Shown here: one piece after another, positions 50,028 through 60,848 of the stretch
Layout: every line of letters starts with the position of its first letter
Numbering within the stretch: the stretch's first letter is position 1
Origin: Aureococcus anophagefferens
Taxonomy: Eukaryota; Sar; Pelagophyceae; Pelagomonadales; Pelagomonadaceae
Length of the DNA stretch: 64,000 nucleotides
NCBI RefSeq assembly: GCF_000186865.1
Contig: NW_008705572.1
Location: forward strand, 827,384-891,383
Direction: 5' to 3'
Notes under the pieces: model-generated
Told to the model about the DNA's origin: nothing
Database searches by the model: none
Seen by the model: the letters and a program-made list of their open reading frames with translations, nothing else
Translations under genes and position numbers: made by a program

Positions 50028-51152
50028 CTACAGCCACCCCTCGGACTCGGGGAACGGGTCCGGCAGCGCCGCGGGCGCGGCGGGCGCGGCGCGCGCGCGG
50101 TCCTTGCCCTTGGCGCGCTTGATGGCGAGCATCTTCGCGGCGATGCGCTGGGCGACGGCGTTCTCCTCGCCCGCCTCGGCGAGGCCGTGGACGCGCTCCT
50201 CGTGCGTCGTGACCTTGGACTTGGCGAGGTTGCCCCGGAGCTTCTCGACGACGGCCGCGGCCTTGGCCCGGTCCTCGGCCTCGCGCCGCTCGGCGTCGGC
50301 GAACTTGCGCGCGAGCGTCGCCTGGGCCGCGGCGGCCTCGCGCTCCGCCGTCGTCCGCTCCGCGAGCGCCGCCGCGGCGTCGCGCTCCGCCTTCTCCGCG
50401 GCGCCCGCGCGCGCGGCGCGCACGCCCGCGTCGAGGCTCGGGTCGATCTCCGCGTGGACCGAGACCTCGCGGCTCACGACGCGGCCGCCCGGCGACGCCG
50501 CGCCGTCGCCGCCCGCGTCGACGAGCCTCGACTGCACGAGCTCCGCGGCGGTCGGGTCGCGCGCGCACTTGTCGACCGCGTAGGCGTCGAGCGCGCCGAG
50601 CAGGATCGCGTTCGCCGCGTCCATCTGGGCGCGGACGACGGACGCGCGCTGCTTCGGCCGCGGCGCCGGCGCCGCGCGCGTCTTCGCCATCGCCTCGCGC
50701 TCCGCCCGCATCTTCGCCGCGGCGTCCTCCTTCGCGCGCTGGCGCGCCGCGTTGGCCTCCGCGACCTCGCGCGCGCGCATGACGGCCTTGGCCTCGACGA
50801 TGGCCGGCCCGAGCACGGCGCGGTTGATCGCGGCGACCCAGGCGTCGGCCTCGGCCGCGTCCCTCGCGGCGCAGCGCACGGCCTCGCCGCCCGCGCCGTT
50901 CACGAGGAACATGGGCTTGGCCCCGGCGACGCGCGTCGCCTCCGAGTCGTTGTCGAGGCCGATGCGGCCCTTGACGGACCCCTCCCAGGAGTACGTGAGG
51001 GTGTTGATCGACGGGTCGAGGTCGAACATGCGCCGGGCCCAGGGCTTGTAGGGTGAGAAGTTGCGCCCGCGGCCCTGCTTCTCGAGGAAGCCCGTCTTCC
51101 GGTCCGGGGCCGCCATCTGCGCGAGCGCCTCCGTGCTCGGTCGCTCGGGCAT
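50028..51152 (-). CDS. PH-domain and coiled-coil protein
   Basis: The 374-residue protein, starting MPERPSTEALAQ, has a PH domain at about 18-115: KTGFLEKQGRGRNFSPYKPWARRMFDLDPSINTLTYSW...GRIGLDN...AADAWVAAINRAV. A long charged coiled coil rich in Ala, Arg and Glu follows (120-345), then a Pro/Ala-rich end (ALPDPFPESEGWL). It is a probable membrane- or phosphoinositide-binding adaptor; the partner is unknown. It is divergent from the GH27 gene, with 169 bp between the starts. Confidence 0.75.
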   Translation of the reverse strand: MPERPSTEALAQMAAPDRKTGFLEKQGRGRNFSPYKPWARRMFDLDPSINTLTYSWEGSVKGRIGLDNDSEATRVAGAKPMFLVNGAGGEAVRCAARDAAEADAWVAAINRAVLGPAIVEAKAVMRAREVAEANAARQRAKEDAAAKMRAEREAMAKTRAAPAPRPKQRASVVRAQMDAANAILLGALDAYAVDKCARDPTAAELVQSRLVDAGGDGAASPGGRVVSREVSVHAEIDPSLDAGVRAARAGAAEKAERDAAAALAERTTAEREAAAAQATLARKFADAERREAEDRAKAAAVVEKLRGNLAKSKVTTHEERVHGLAEAGEENAVAQRIAAKMLAIKRAKGKDRARAAPAAPAALPDPFPESEGWL

Positions 51153-51321
51153 GGTTCGGCCGCGAGAGAGGGGCAGCCGACGCCGCTCCAGGAATGGCCC
51201 AGACTGAAGCTCCTGCCCAGGCTGGGGGTTCCGCCGAGCGGGGCAGCCTCCTGGATGGCCGCCCAGACTCCAGGGGCAACGAGGGTTCAATGAAAAGATC
51301 GCTAAGAGACTGCCTCAGCTT

Positions 51322-52857
51322 ATGGCAGCAAGACCGAGCGCTGCCTCTTTTGTCCCAATGGCAAGCGTGCTCCTCGCCATCGCACTCCTCGCGACGCCAG
51401 GCCGCAGCACATCATCCATCTTCGATGCGACGCCCGTCGCCGACGCCGCGGCGCACGTCGGGCGGCTGCCGGCCATGGGCTACAACACCTGGAACGACCT
51501 GCGCTGCGACGGCGTGTCCGGGGCGCGCATCGTCGCGCTCGCCGAGGGCCTCGTGGCCAGCGGCCTCGCGGCGCGGGGCTTCACGTTCCTGAACATCGAC
51601 GACTGCTGGCACGAGGAGCTCCACGGCCCGGGCGGCGAGCTCGTGCCCGCGGCGGCCGCGTTCCCGGAGGGCCTCGGCCCCGTCGTCGACGCCGTCCACG
51701 GCCTGGGCCTGAAGTTCGGCATCTACGCGGACCGGGGCTTCTTCACCTGCGCCTTCCGCGCCGGGAGCCGGGGCCGGGAGGCGACGCACGCGCGGCAGTT
51801 CGCCGCCTGGGGCGTCGACTACCTCAAGTACGACAGCTGCTGGGCGCCGAACGTGCGGCGCAGGGGCGCCCTCGAGGACTACGCGAAGATGCACCGGGCC
51901 CTGCGGGCCCACGCGCCCAAAATCCAGTTCTCGCTCTGCGGCTGGAGCGGCTGGTACGCGCCGGCCGTGAGCGCCGTGCCGGGCGTCCACAGCTGGCGCG
52001 TCGGCGCGGACTGCGACGAGTGGGGGAACATCTACGAGGTGTCGCGGACCATGGAGGGGCTGGGCGACTACGCGGGGCCCGGCCGGGGCTACAACGACCC
52101 GGACATGCTCGTCGGCACGTCGGGCGCGAGCTCCGTGCGCCTGACGCCGACCCAGAGCCGGACCCAGTTCCTCCTCTGGGCCGTCATGGCCGCGCCCCTG
52201 CTCCTGGGCACGGCGCCGGGCGACATGAACGCCTGGGACTTCGAGACCTACTCGAACGAGGCCGTCATCGCCGTCGACCAGGACCCGCTCGGCGTCCAGG
52301 GGGCCGTGGTCCAGTCGGACTGCCCGGCCCACGCGCCCAAGGACAACTGGTGGTGCTCGCCCTGGTCCATGCCCCGCGACGTCGCCGACGTCTGGACGTC
52401 GCTCCTCTTCACGGTCGCGGCGGTCGCCGCCGCGACGGCCGCGCTCCTCGGCCTCGCGGGGCGGCGCAAGACCGCGGCGTGCTGCGTCGCGTTCGCTCTC
52501 TGGGCCGCGTCCTACACGCGCGTCATCGCTGGCGCGCGGCCCGTCGCGCCGGACTGCGCGCAGGTCTGGGCGAAGCCGCTCGCGGATTTCGGCGTCGCGC
52601 TGCTCTTCGTCAACTGGGGCGGCGCCAACGCGACGGTGGCCTGCGACGCCGCCTGCCTCGTGCGCGCGGGCGTCGACCTCGGCGCGCCGCTGCCCGTCGC
52701 GGACCTCGCGGGCCGCGCGCCGCTCCCGGACCTCGCGGGCGGCGTCGACGCGCGGCTCGCCGCGGACCTCGCCGGCGACGGCGGCTCGCTCCTCGTCAAA
52801 ATCGGCGGCCGCGCCGCGCCCCTCCCGGGGCCCTGGGGCGACACGCTCCGCTCTTAA
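51322..52857 (+). CDS. alpha-galactosidase, GH27, with inserted membrane segments
   Basis: The 511-residue protein has a signal peptide (MASVLLAIALLATPGRS from the second Met). The GH27 barrel contains PAMGYNTWNDLRCDG near residue 50, FLNIDDCWHE, GLKFGIYADRG, the nucleophile motif VDYLKYDSCWAP near 170 and the acid/base region WRVGADCDEWGNI near 228. GRGYNDPDML and QFLLWAVMAAPLLLG lie further on. It should release terminal alpha-galactose or alpha-N-acetylgalactosamine in the secretory path or vacuole. Unusually, two hydrophobic helices at about 359-378 and 385-403, joined by GRRKTAACC, interrupt the start of the C-terminal beta-sandwich. Confidence 0.9.
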   Translation: MAARPSAASFVPMASVLLAIALLATPGRSTSSIFDATPVADAAAHVGRLPAMGYNTWNDLRCDGVSGARIVALAEGLVASGLAARGFTFLNIDDCWHEELHGPGGELVPAAAAFPEGLGPVVDAVHGLGLKFGIYADRGFFTCAFRAGSRGREATHARQFAAWGVDYLKYDSCWAPNVRRRGALEDYAKMHRALRAHAPKIQFSLCGWSGWYAPAVSAVPGVHSWRVGADCDEWGNIYEVSRTMEGLGDYAGPGRGYNDPDMLVGTSGASSVRLTPTQSRTQFLLWAVMAAPLLLGTAPGDMNAWDFETYSNEAVIAVDQDPLGVQGAVVQSDCPAHAPKDNWWCSPWSMPRDVADVWTSLLFTVAAVAAATAALLGLAGRRKTAACCVAFALWAASYTRVIAGARPVAPDCAQVWAKPLADFGVALLFVNWGGANATVACDAACLVRAGVDLGAPLPVADLAGRAPLPDLAGGVDARLAADLAGDGGSLLVKIGGRAAPLPGPWGDTLRS

Positions 52858-53010
52858 AACTCGGGTTCGATCGGCGTGTTCGACTTGCAGTGCAAGGTCA
52901 ACATTTGTGATTTTTGTGGCCATGCATGGTCGAGGGCGGCCATGCAATGGTCCTCTCATCGTGAGAGGGCACGAATGGACGCAGCTTTGTGAGAGCCAGG
53001 CAGGCCAGCG

Positions 53011-54099
53011 ATGCAGCGCAAATCGTCGGCGCCGGCGGACGGCGCCGCGCTGCCGTCGGCGGACCCGCGGCGGCGGCGGCGGCGGCCGCAGGCGCTGCGC
53101 CGGGTCCTGCGCTGGAGCGCCTACGCCGTCGTCGCCTGCCTCGCGGCGCGCGGCGCCGCCGACTTGTTCGCCTCGGAGCGGCCCGACGCCGACGCGGGCC
53201 CGCAGCTCCGCGGCGGCGGGCCCGCGCCGCGGCTCCGGCCGCCGCGGCGCCAGCGCCGGAGCGCGCCGCTCGGCGACGCGGGCGGCCTGAGGCGGTTGGT
53301 GGTCGTCGCGGGCCACGCCGTGACCATGGCCGAGAGCCTCGAGGGCGTCGAGGAGAACGACGCGTCCTGGTACCTGCTGGGCTACCAGCGGGGCCGGGAC
53401 CTGCCGCGCGAGTTCGTCAAGCACGCGAGGCGCGGCGCGGAGCTCGCCGCGGGCCGCGACGACGCGCTGCTGGTGTTCTCCGGCGGCCAGACGCGGCGCG
53501 ACGCCGGCCCGCGGTCCGAGGCCCAGTCCTACTGGCTCCTCGCCGAGCACTTCGGGTGGTGGGGCCTACCGGGCGTCGCGGCGCGCGCGACGACGGAGGA
53601 GTACGCGCGCGACAGTTACGAGAACCTGCTCTTCTCCATCTGCCGCTTCCGCGAGGTCGCGGGCGACTACCCGGAGGCCGTCGACGTCGTCTCCTTCGAC
53701 TTCAAGGAGCGGCGCTTCGTCGACCTCCACGCGCCCGCGATCCGGTTCCCCAAGGACGCGTTCCACTTCGAGGCCGTGCCCGTCGACGGCGGGTCGCGCT
53801 TCGACGGCGCCGCCGCCGCCGAGGGCGAGGCCGCCGCGGCCGCGGCCTTCGAGGAGGACCCCTACGGCTGCGACGGCGAGCTCCACGCGAAGCGGCGGTC
53901 GCGGGACCCGTTCCACCGCGGCGTGCCCTACGGGACCGTCTGCCCGGAGCTCGGCGGCCTCCTCGCGCACTGCGGCGACCGGCTCTACCAGGAGGCGCTG
54001 CCCTGGACGGGGGACAGGGGCGTCCCCCAGTTCGCGCGCGGCCCGCCGCCGAAGATGCTCCGGCCGCGCGGGCCGCCCCGGCGCCACCACCGAACATGA
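53011..54099 (+). CDS. DUF218 (YdcF-like) domain protein, single-pass membrane
   Basis: The 362-residue protein has an Arg-rich cytosolic N-terminus, then one membrane helix near residues 30-48 (LRWSAYAVVACLAARGAADLF). The DUF218 core follows: RLVVVAGHAVTMAE near 95, WYLLGYQRGRDLPREFVKHARRGAELAAGRDDALLVFSGGQTRRDAGPRSEAQSYWLLAEH and YARDSYENLLFSICRFREV. The family is widespread in fungi, algae and bacteria, with an unknown activity; the conserved acidic and Arg residues suggest a nucleotide- or glycan-related enzyme. Only two bases separate its stop from that of the convergent MLO-like gene. Confidence 0.85.
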   Translation: MQRKSSAPADGAALPSADPRRRRRRPQALRRVLRWSAYAVVACLAARGAADLFASERPDADAGPQLRGGGPAPRLRPPRRQRRSAPLGDAGGLRRLVVVAGHAVTMAESLEGVEENDASWYLLGYQRGRDLPREFVKHARRGAELAAGRDDALLVFSGGQTRRDAGPRSEAQSYWLLAEHFGWWGLPGVAARATTEEYARDSYENLLFSICRFREVAGDYPEAVDVVSFDFKERRFVDLHAPAIRFPKDAFHFEAVPVDGGSRFDGAAAAEGEAAAAAAFEEDPYGCDGELHAKRRSRDPFHRGVPYGTVCPELGGLLAHCGDRLYQEALPWTGDRGVPQFARGPPPKMLRPRGPPRRHHRT

Positions 54100-54101
54100 T
54101 G

Positions 54102-57100
54102 TTAGTGCGTCTTGCGGATGAGATGCGTCGACCGCCCGGGGACCCCCGGGACGACGTCGAGGACCTTCTTCGACTTGCTCGCGGACCGCGGCCGGTCCGG
54201 CAGCTTCACGGGCAGCATGTGCGTCTGCCGCGCCTTCGTCCCCGGGACGACCTCGATGTGGCCGCCCTTGCTGCGGTCGCTCGCGGACCGCGGCCGGTCG
54301 CCCGCGGCGGCGAGCGGCGCCGTCGGCGACCCCCGGTCCGTCGCGGACCGCGGCCGCGCGGCGCCGAAGAGCGACGCCTTGATGTTGTCGAGGATGGACC
54401 CCTTGCGCGTGCTCGCGGGCTTCTCGTAGGCCTCGGGCGTGAGCTCCGGCAGCACGGCGTGGCGGAGCTCCTCGAAGTCGACGACGTTGTCCATCTTCGT
54501 GTCGATGGACCTACGGAAAGGCGCGCGCGTCTCGCGGGCGCGCGCGCGCGCGCGCATCGCGAGGGGCGGGGCGACGCCGCCCCGCGCCGGAAGAGGAAGT
54601 CGAAGGTCGCGTAGGTCATGTGGATGTTGAGGTTCCGCGTGAGCATGCGGAGCTCGTGGTAGTTGAGGCGGCCCTTGCCGTCGAGGTCGAAGTTGTTGAA
54701 GCAGACGAAGAGCTTGCCCTCCTTGTCGCTGGACGAGCCGATCTTCTCGAGCATGCGGCTCCGGAAGCTGTTGATGGCCTCGTCGCGGATGGCCTCGTAG
54801 GCCTGCTCGTCCGTGGACTCCTGGATGTGGCCGATGATGTCGAGGTCGATGTTGACGACGGCGTGGACGAGCGCGGCGGACTTGACGATGGCCGTGAGGC
54901 AGCCCGTCCAGAGCACGGGGGGCACGAAGACGAGGGCGACCCAGGCCGCGCCGAGGCGCGCGGCGATGCGCCCGAAGGACATGAGGAGCAGGGCCCAGTA
55001 GAGGCAGGAGAAGAGCAGGAGCACGTCGAGCACGTTCATGTACGACTCCGAACCACCGAAAGGATACACGTACTCGAGCTCGGGCCGGTCCATCTTCCGC
55101 GCCATCATGGCCCAGGCGCTCTTCTGGAAGGGGTTCAGCGTCGACGACCGGCGCCGCTTGTTCGTCACGTCGCCCGCGAGCGTGCCCATCATCGACGCGA
55201 ACTCGAACGCGCTGTTCGTCAACGACGCGCGGCGGCCGCCCTCGCTGGACCGCCGCGAGCTCGCGGAGCCGCGGCGCTGGCGCCCCGACGGGCGCCGCGG
55301 CGGCGGCGGCGCGTCGGCGCCCGTCTTCGACTCGCCGACGAGCTGCGCCTCCAGCGCGTCGAGGTCCGCGTCGCCGGATTTCGGCGACGGCGGCAGGCGG
55401 CGCCGCGTGGCGACGTGGGCGCCCGCGCGCGCCTCGCGCACCTTGTCGAGCTCCTCCTTGTCCGGCGCCGACGTGCGCCGCTTCTGCGTCTCCACGGTGA
55501 AGTTCTCCCACGCGGAGTTCGTCCGCTTCATGAGGTCCGTCGGCCGCCGCGGCAGCGTGCGGCCGCTCATGCCCACGCTCGACATCTGGGGCAGCAGCGG
55601 CGGCATGGCCGCGACGCCCTCGGGGTGCACGCGGCTAGGGGTCGCGACGGAGCCCGCGGGGCTCGCGCACCGCGCCGCGTCGAGCGCCTTGCCGTCGCCG
55701 TGCTCCGCCGCGGGCGGCGCGCCGCCGAGCCCCGCGTCCCGCTTCGACTCCATGCGCCGCATGCCCGGCCGCTGGCGCGGCGCGGGCGACGACGACGGCG
55801 TGACCTCGCGCTTCGACTCCTGGCGGCCTAAACCCCGGCGGGGCCCGCGCGGCGTCGCCGTCGCGGATAGGTTCGAGTTCTGGCGCTCCATGCCGCCGCC
55901 GGGCCGCCGCGGCGTCGGCGGCGACGGCGCCACGGGTTTCGCAACCGGCTCCGGCGCCTTGGTCTCCTCCGCGCCCTCGTCCTCCTCGCCCTCGGCGAAC
56001 GCTTCGCCTAAAGCGGACTCGGACGGCGGCGCGAGGCCGGCCTTGAGGCTCCCCAACAGGCTCGGCCGCGACTTGTCGCTCGACGAGTCGAGCTCGCCGG
56101 GCCGCGCCGTGCCCATGCGCACGAGGCTCGACCGCCGCCGCTTCACGGCCGCGTCCTTGACGGACGGCGGCGCGCGCCGCGGCGGCGACGCGGCCGGGGG
56201 CGCCGCGGCCTTGGGCGGCGCGTCCTCGTCCTCGTCCTCGTCGCCCTCGGCGAAGTCGCAGGCGCCCAGCGCGTCGCCCATGATCGACGGCGTCGGCTCC
56301 GCGCGCGTCGCGCCCTGCTGCGCGGGCCGCGACTTGTCGGACGCGTCGAGCTCGCCCGGCCGCGCGGTGCCCATGCGCACGAGGCTCCCGCGGCGCCGCG
56401 GCGGCGCCTTGGACGGCGCGGGCACGAAGGCGTTGTCCGGCCGCGCGGACCGCAGGGGCTGGATCTCCGCGAGCGCGGCCGGCGGCGCGTCCTCGTCGGC
56501 CTCGCTCGTGCTCGAGTCGTCCTCCTCCTGGAACGTGCCCAGGGACGGCGCCGCGGACACGCTTTTGGGCGCCTCGTCGAGCTCGCCGACCTGGCCCGTG
56601 CCCGACCGGGCGAGCGTGCCGGGCTGCGACTCGCCGCCGTCGTCGTCCTCGTCCTCGTCGTCCTCGGCGAACGCCGCGAGCGACAGCGACCCGGACGACT
56701 TCTGCGGCGCCGCGTCGAGCTCGCCGACCTGGCCCGTGCCCGACCGCGCGAGCGTGCCGGGCTGCGACTCCTCGTCCTCGTCGCCCTCCTCGGCGAGGGC
56801 CAGGCCGCCGAGGGGCGCCGCGCGCGGCGTCTTCGCGATCGACCGCCGGAGCTCCTGGGGCCGGCCCGTCGCCGTGCGCACGAGCGACGGCCGCTCGACC
56901 TCCGACGTCTCCTTGAGCGAGTTGAGCTCCGCCGTCACGAGGGACCGGTCCAGGCCCTCGGACGCCTTGGGCGCGACGTAGGTCTCGCCGGACGCGATCA
57001 TGCCCAGCGTCCGCGCGGAGCCCCGCGCGACGACGGTCGCGCCCGCGGACGCGCGCGCGGCCTTGCCGCCGCCCGTCGCCGCCTTGAGCTCGTTGGGGTG

Positions 57101-58450
57101 GGCCGTCGACATGCGCACGAGCTGGGACGGCCGCCGCTTCGCCACGGGCTTGGCGACGAAGACGTCCTCGCCGTCGTCGTCGTCGTCGCTGTCGCTGTCG
57201 CTCGCCGCGGCCGCGGGCGGCCGCTCCGCCGTCGCCTCCAGACTCCGGCCCGCGACCTTGGGCGTCGCGCCCATGGACGCCGGCGCGACGGCGACGGTGT
57301 CGCCGGACGCGGGCCGCGGCGGCTCCTTGGGCCGCTTCTCGATGACCTCGCCGTCCTCGATCTCGATGGCGCTCACCTCGTCGTTCGTCGGCCCGCGGGC
57401 CGCGGCCATCTCGCCGAGAGCGTCGTCGACGGCGTGCGACGCCGGGTCCGCGGACCGCGCCTCGTCGACGACTTTTTTCTGCGACGCGAGGAGCCGCGTC
57501 CGCCGCTGCGTGTCCTGCGTCTCGAGCTCGTCGGAGCCCAGGAGCTTGAGGAACTCCGCGTCGGAGACGATGCCCGCCTCGACGAGGAGCCGCTCCGTCA
57601 TCTTGCCCGTGCAGTACACGACGAAGACGTTGAGGGCGAGGAGGAGCAGGCCGAAGAGCACGAAGCCCGCGGCCGCGAACTTCTCCGGGTCGTCGCTCCG
57701 CGCGTCGCCGAAGACGGCGCCGTAGAGGGGCCCGAAGACGTAGGACCCGAGCCAGGTCAGCCCCAGCAGCGCCCCGACCTGGAGCCAGGCGCCCGGCCCC
57801 ACGTCCATCATGGACAGCACGTGGTCGTCGAGGCACTCGTTGAGGTAGCTCGCGAAGTCGAAGGCGAAACCCACGTCGTAGCGCAGGAGGAAGAAGCCGC
57901 GCAGGATGTTGAACTGGGCGCAGTCCCGCGTGAAGAGCACGGGCACGTAGAGGCTCATCCTCCAGCCCACACTGCCGATCTTGCCGAACGTCGCGCGCCG
58001 GAGCCGGTCGCTGAGCTGGTTCGGCGAGAACGTCGACGCCGCGTGGTAGCGGCGCTTCGTGGACGACGTCAGATACATCAACGCCATGCACTGCAAAACG
58101 AAGACCAGCGCCAGCGACGTGATGACCAGGTTCACGTACTCGAAGACGCGCCGCGTGTCGCCGGAGATGCGCGCGCCCGTCCCCGACGTGAGCACCGCGG
58201 TGCCCAGAGAAATCACCCCGACGATCATGAGCTCCTTGTAGACCTTGTCGAGGGCCAGGCGGTACATGGACCCGGACAGGGCGCCCTCGACGGTCTTGAG
58301 GAACGAGTCGAAGAGGATGATGAACCCGATGAACGCCATGAACGCCGTCGCGACGCGCTCCGCCGGCAGCTCGAAGGCGACGCGGAAGAGGTCGCCCATG
58401 GCGTAGGCGTCGTCGTCGCCGCCGCCGTCGTAGGCCGTGGCGTTCGCCAT
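54102..58450 (-). CDS. MLO-like membrane protein with repeat-rich insert and C-terminal EF-hands, two exons
   Basis: Exons are 58450-54588 and 54510-54102, giving 1423 residues. The first 300 residues have MLO-type helices and loops (LSGSMYRLALDKVYKELMIVGVISLGTAVL; FDFASYLNECLDDHVLSMMDVGPGAWLQVGALLGL). Residues about 430-900 are disordered and acidic, with at least six copies of an R-[MTS]-x-T-[AG]-x-x-x-E-L motif, such as LVRMGTARPGELD and LARSGTGQVGELD. More membrane helices lie near 1137-1190. Two EF-hand-like loops follow (NFDLDGKGRLNYHEL; DTKMDNVVDFEEL), split by a 77-bp GC-AG intron (donor GCGCGGG, phase 2). MLO proteins are linked to calcium signalling in plants. The role here is unknown. 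Confidence 0.78.
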
Positions 58451-58834
58451 GGCGCGCGCGCCGTCGCCGGACGGGCCGGCGCGCCGCGCGGCGGGGCGGT
58501 CCGGGCCCGCCGGGCGGCGTCAAGGGCGGGCACCGGCAGCCCCCAGGTGAGCCACGCCTCCCGGCGCGCCGGCGACGCCGGACGGGTCCGCGGCCCACGC
58601 GGGCCTCTCGCCCAGCCGGCTCCGCTTCCGACGGAGAGAGGGGCGCCTCGTAAAACCACTTCTCTTGGTTAGGGCTGCCCACCGAGCGTGTCTGCACCAC
58701 ACTTTCGGCCGCGGCAACTTGATGGTGCATTGATGCTGAAGTGAGCGATTCAGGGTGTCCTCTGCTGGCGGCTGTGTGTGTCGCTGTAGTCGTCCGTCGC
58801 GCGAGGGAGCCGAGCTCACACGCACCGACACACC
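58451..58834. other. 384-bp divergent intergenic region
   Basis: It lies between the starts of the MLO-like gene and the gene at 58835. A CAACTTGATGG-type flank motif occurs at 58713-58723. No gene or repeat is seen. Confidence 0.6.
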
Positions 58835-59593
58835 ATGGCCAAAGGCGGCGCCGCAACTGGAAAAAAACGCGAGCGCTTCCTTGTCCATAAAGCGGAGAAA
58901 AAGGTGCGCCAATCCAAGAAGATAGAGAACGTGCAGGCGCACAAGGCCGCCGCGGGCGCCGAGGCCGCCGAGGCCGCAGCGCCCCCGGCCGCCGCGCCCG
59001 CGGCGGACCTCGAGTTCGCGCGCTGCCGCCCGTTCCTCGAGGCCGCGCCGCTCGCGACGCTCCGCTTCTTCGCCGAGGCTCCGGCGACGCAAACGCGGCC
59101 GCCGCCGGCCGGCGAGGCCGCGGCGGCCGCGGACGATGACGACGCCGCCGCCACCGCGTCGGCGGCGCGCCGGGAGCGGCGCGAGCTCATGTCCCAGCTC
59201 AAGAAGCGCGTGCCGCGGAGCGGCGCGGCGCCGCGGCGCGTCGCCGACTGGGTCCTGTCGTCGGGCGACGCCTGGGCGCCCGCCGAGGACCCGGACCGCG
59301 CGCTCGCCTACACGTGGGCCGTCGCCGGCGGCCGCGGCGCCTGCGCCCTCGCGCTCCCGGACCGCGAGGCCGCCTGGGCCGACGGCGCGTCCGAGGCCGT
59401 CACGGCCGTCGAGCGCGCGGCGACGAGCGCGGGGCCCGCGCTCCGGCTCCGCACGGACGAGGGCTCGACGCTGGACCTCGTCCTCGAGACCGACGTCCAC
59501 GGCGCCATCCGCGTGCGCGGCACCGCGCGGCGCGCGGGCGACGACCGCGCCGCGCCCGTCGTCTCCGCGCCCCTCGACGGCTCCTGCGGCTAG
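58835..59593 (+). CDS. basic/Ala-rich protein of unknown function
   Basis: The 252-residue protein begins MAKGGAATGKKRERFLVHKAEKKVRQSKKIENVQAHKAAA, a Lys-rich, possibly nucleolar or RNA-binding start. An Ala-rich linker follows, then a second half of regular composition (RRVADWVLSSGDAW...RALAYTWAVAGGRGACALALPDREA...TLDLVLETDVHGAIRVRG) that looks folded. I do not recognise the family. A good ATG context and codon bias support it as real. Confidence 0.6.
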   Translation: MAKGGAATGKKRERFLVHKAEKKVRQSKKIENVQAHKAAAGAEAAEAAAPPAAAPAADLEFARCRPFLEAAPLATLRFFAEAPATQTRPPPAGEAAAAADDDDAAATASAARRERRELMSQLKKRVPRSGAAPRRVADWVLSSGDAWAPAEDPDRALAYTWAVAGGRGACALALPDREAAWADGASEAVTAVERAATSAGPALRLRTDEGSTLDLVLETDVHGAIRVRGTARRAGDDRAAPVVSAPLDGSCG

Positions 59594-59872
59594 GTAAGAC
59601 GGCACCCCTCCCGGTGCTCCCCCCAAAAGAGACAAGCCGACACTCGAGCATCGTAAAACTTCGAGGGGCGCGCCGCGTCTTCGTGCGGCGCGCGCGCGGG
59701 GCGTTCGCCGGCGCGTTGTTGCCGGGTCCGCGGTTCCCCCGCGCGGGGTGGAGGTGTGGGCTCGCTTGTGCGGCCGCGGCAGCGCATTCGGCGAATACAC
59801 GCCGTCGCCCGGTCGGGCTTCGCGGAGGGGTCGCCCCCCCCGTGCGCGCTGCAAAGGGGGCGGCGGCGCCGC

Positions 59873-60484
59873 CTAGCCCTGGGGCTTGGGCTCGACGCCG
59901 CCCGTGTTCGCCTGCTCCTTCTGGATGGGGAGGAAGAGCTTGAACTCCGGGGGCAGCTCCTCCTCGGAGTAGAGGCGGTCGCTGAAGTAGATGCGGCGGA
60001 TGCGGCAGTTGGCGTGGATCTGCACGCGGAGCGTCTCGATGTAGTTCGTGCCGTACGCGCGGCGCGTGAAGTCGCTCAGGTTGAACTGGATCTGGTTCCA
60101 GCCCTCGTCGAGGCGCATGGGCATGGTGCAGATGAAGGGCTTGACGCGCGTCGTCGACTGGTAGTTGGACGCGCGGAAGCGGCGGCGCACGTTCTTGTCG
60201 TCGAGGACCTGCACCTCGAACGTGAAGTACTTCTTCAGGTTCTTGATGATCATGACGAGGAAGGGCAGCTTGATGCCCAGCGTGCGCTTCGCGTCGGCGG
60301 GGCACGTGATGTAGTTCGTGCTCACGTTCGTCCCCATGATCTCGAGCACCGACGACTGGATGTCCTGGTCCGTGATTCTCTTGATGTGTCCATTGCGCAC
60401 CTTCTTGTCCCAGATCTGGAGCGGCTTCGACCCGATGGAGTAGAGCACGCTCAGGAAGCCGCTCTGGAACGTGTTGCGGAACAT
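59873..60484 (-). CDS. CFAP20: cilia- and flagella-associated protein 20
   Basis: The 203-residue protein is near-identical in pattern to CFAP20 (BUG22/GTL3) across eukaryotes: [149 protein letters not shown]. It is an inner-junction protein of ciliary doublet microtubules and also has non-ciliary roles in some species. The frame extends upstream to 60625, but the conserved start is at 60484. Its presence fits a lineage with a flagellum in at least part of its life cycle. Confidence 0.97.
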   Translation of the reverse strand: MFRNTFQSGFLSVLYSIGSKPLQIWDKKVRNGHIKRITDQDIQSSVLEIMGTNVSTNYITCPADAKRTLGIKLPFLVMIIKNLKKYFTFEVQVLDDKNVRRRFRASNYQSTTRVKPFICTMPMRLDEGWNQIQFNLSDFTRRAYGTNYIETLRVQIHANCRIRRIYFSDRLYSEEELPPEFKLFLPIQKEQANTGGVEPKPQG

Positions 60485-60840
60485 GGCGTCGAACCGCGCG
60501 ACGCCAACGCTCGGGACCGGTACCTGCGGCGCGCGCGATTCGCCGCGCGGGCGGCGCGCGCGATCGGGGCGCCGGGCCGCGCTTCGTCGAGTAGGCGCTG
60601 TCGGTCGCTCAGCCGCTGCGCTCACGGGCGGTTGTGGGTTGTGGAGGATTAGCGACGATATAATTTGCTACTGCAGCGATGTTTCCGTTTCCCTCGCGAG
60701 GTCGTCCGGCACATGCACATGCGTGTGGCCCGTTGAAGTTAACGTTGAAGGCGGACGCGCGCGTCGTCGACGCGGTGGCGATCGACGCGTCGTGCGGCGT
60801 TTCGTGTCGGCGACGAAAGAGCCGCCATAGCACCGAGTCC
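60485..60840. promoter_or_regulatory. CFAP20 5' flank with AACGTTGAA/TTGAAGTT motif
   Basis: About 360 bp lie between the CFAP20 start and the transposon. It contains CGTTGAAGTTAACGTTGAA at 60733-60751, a form of the CAAGTT-type motif found in front of many genes in this window. A promoter role is inferred only. Confidence 0.35.
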
Positions 60841-60848
60841 CGCGGCAC

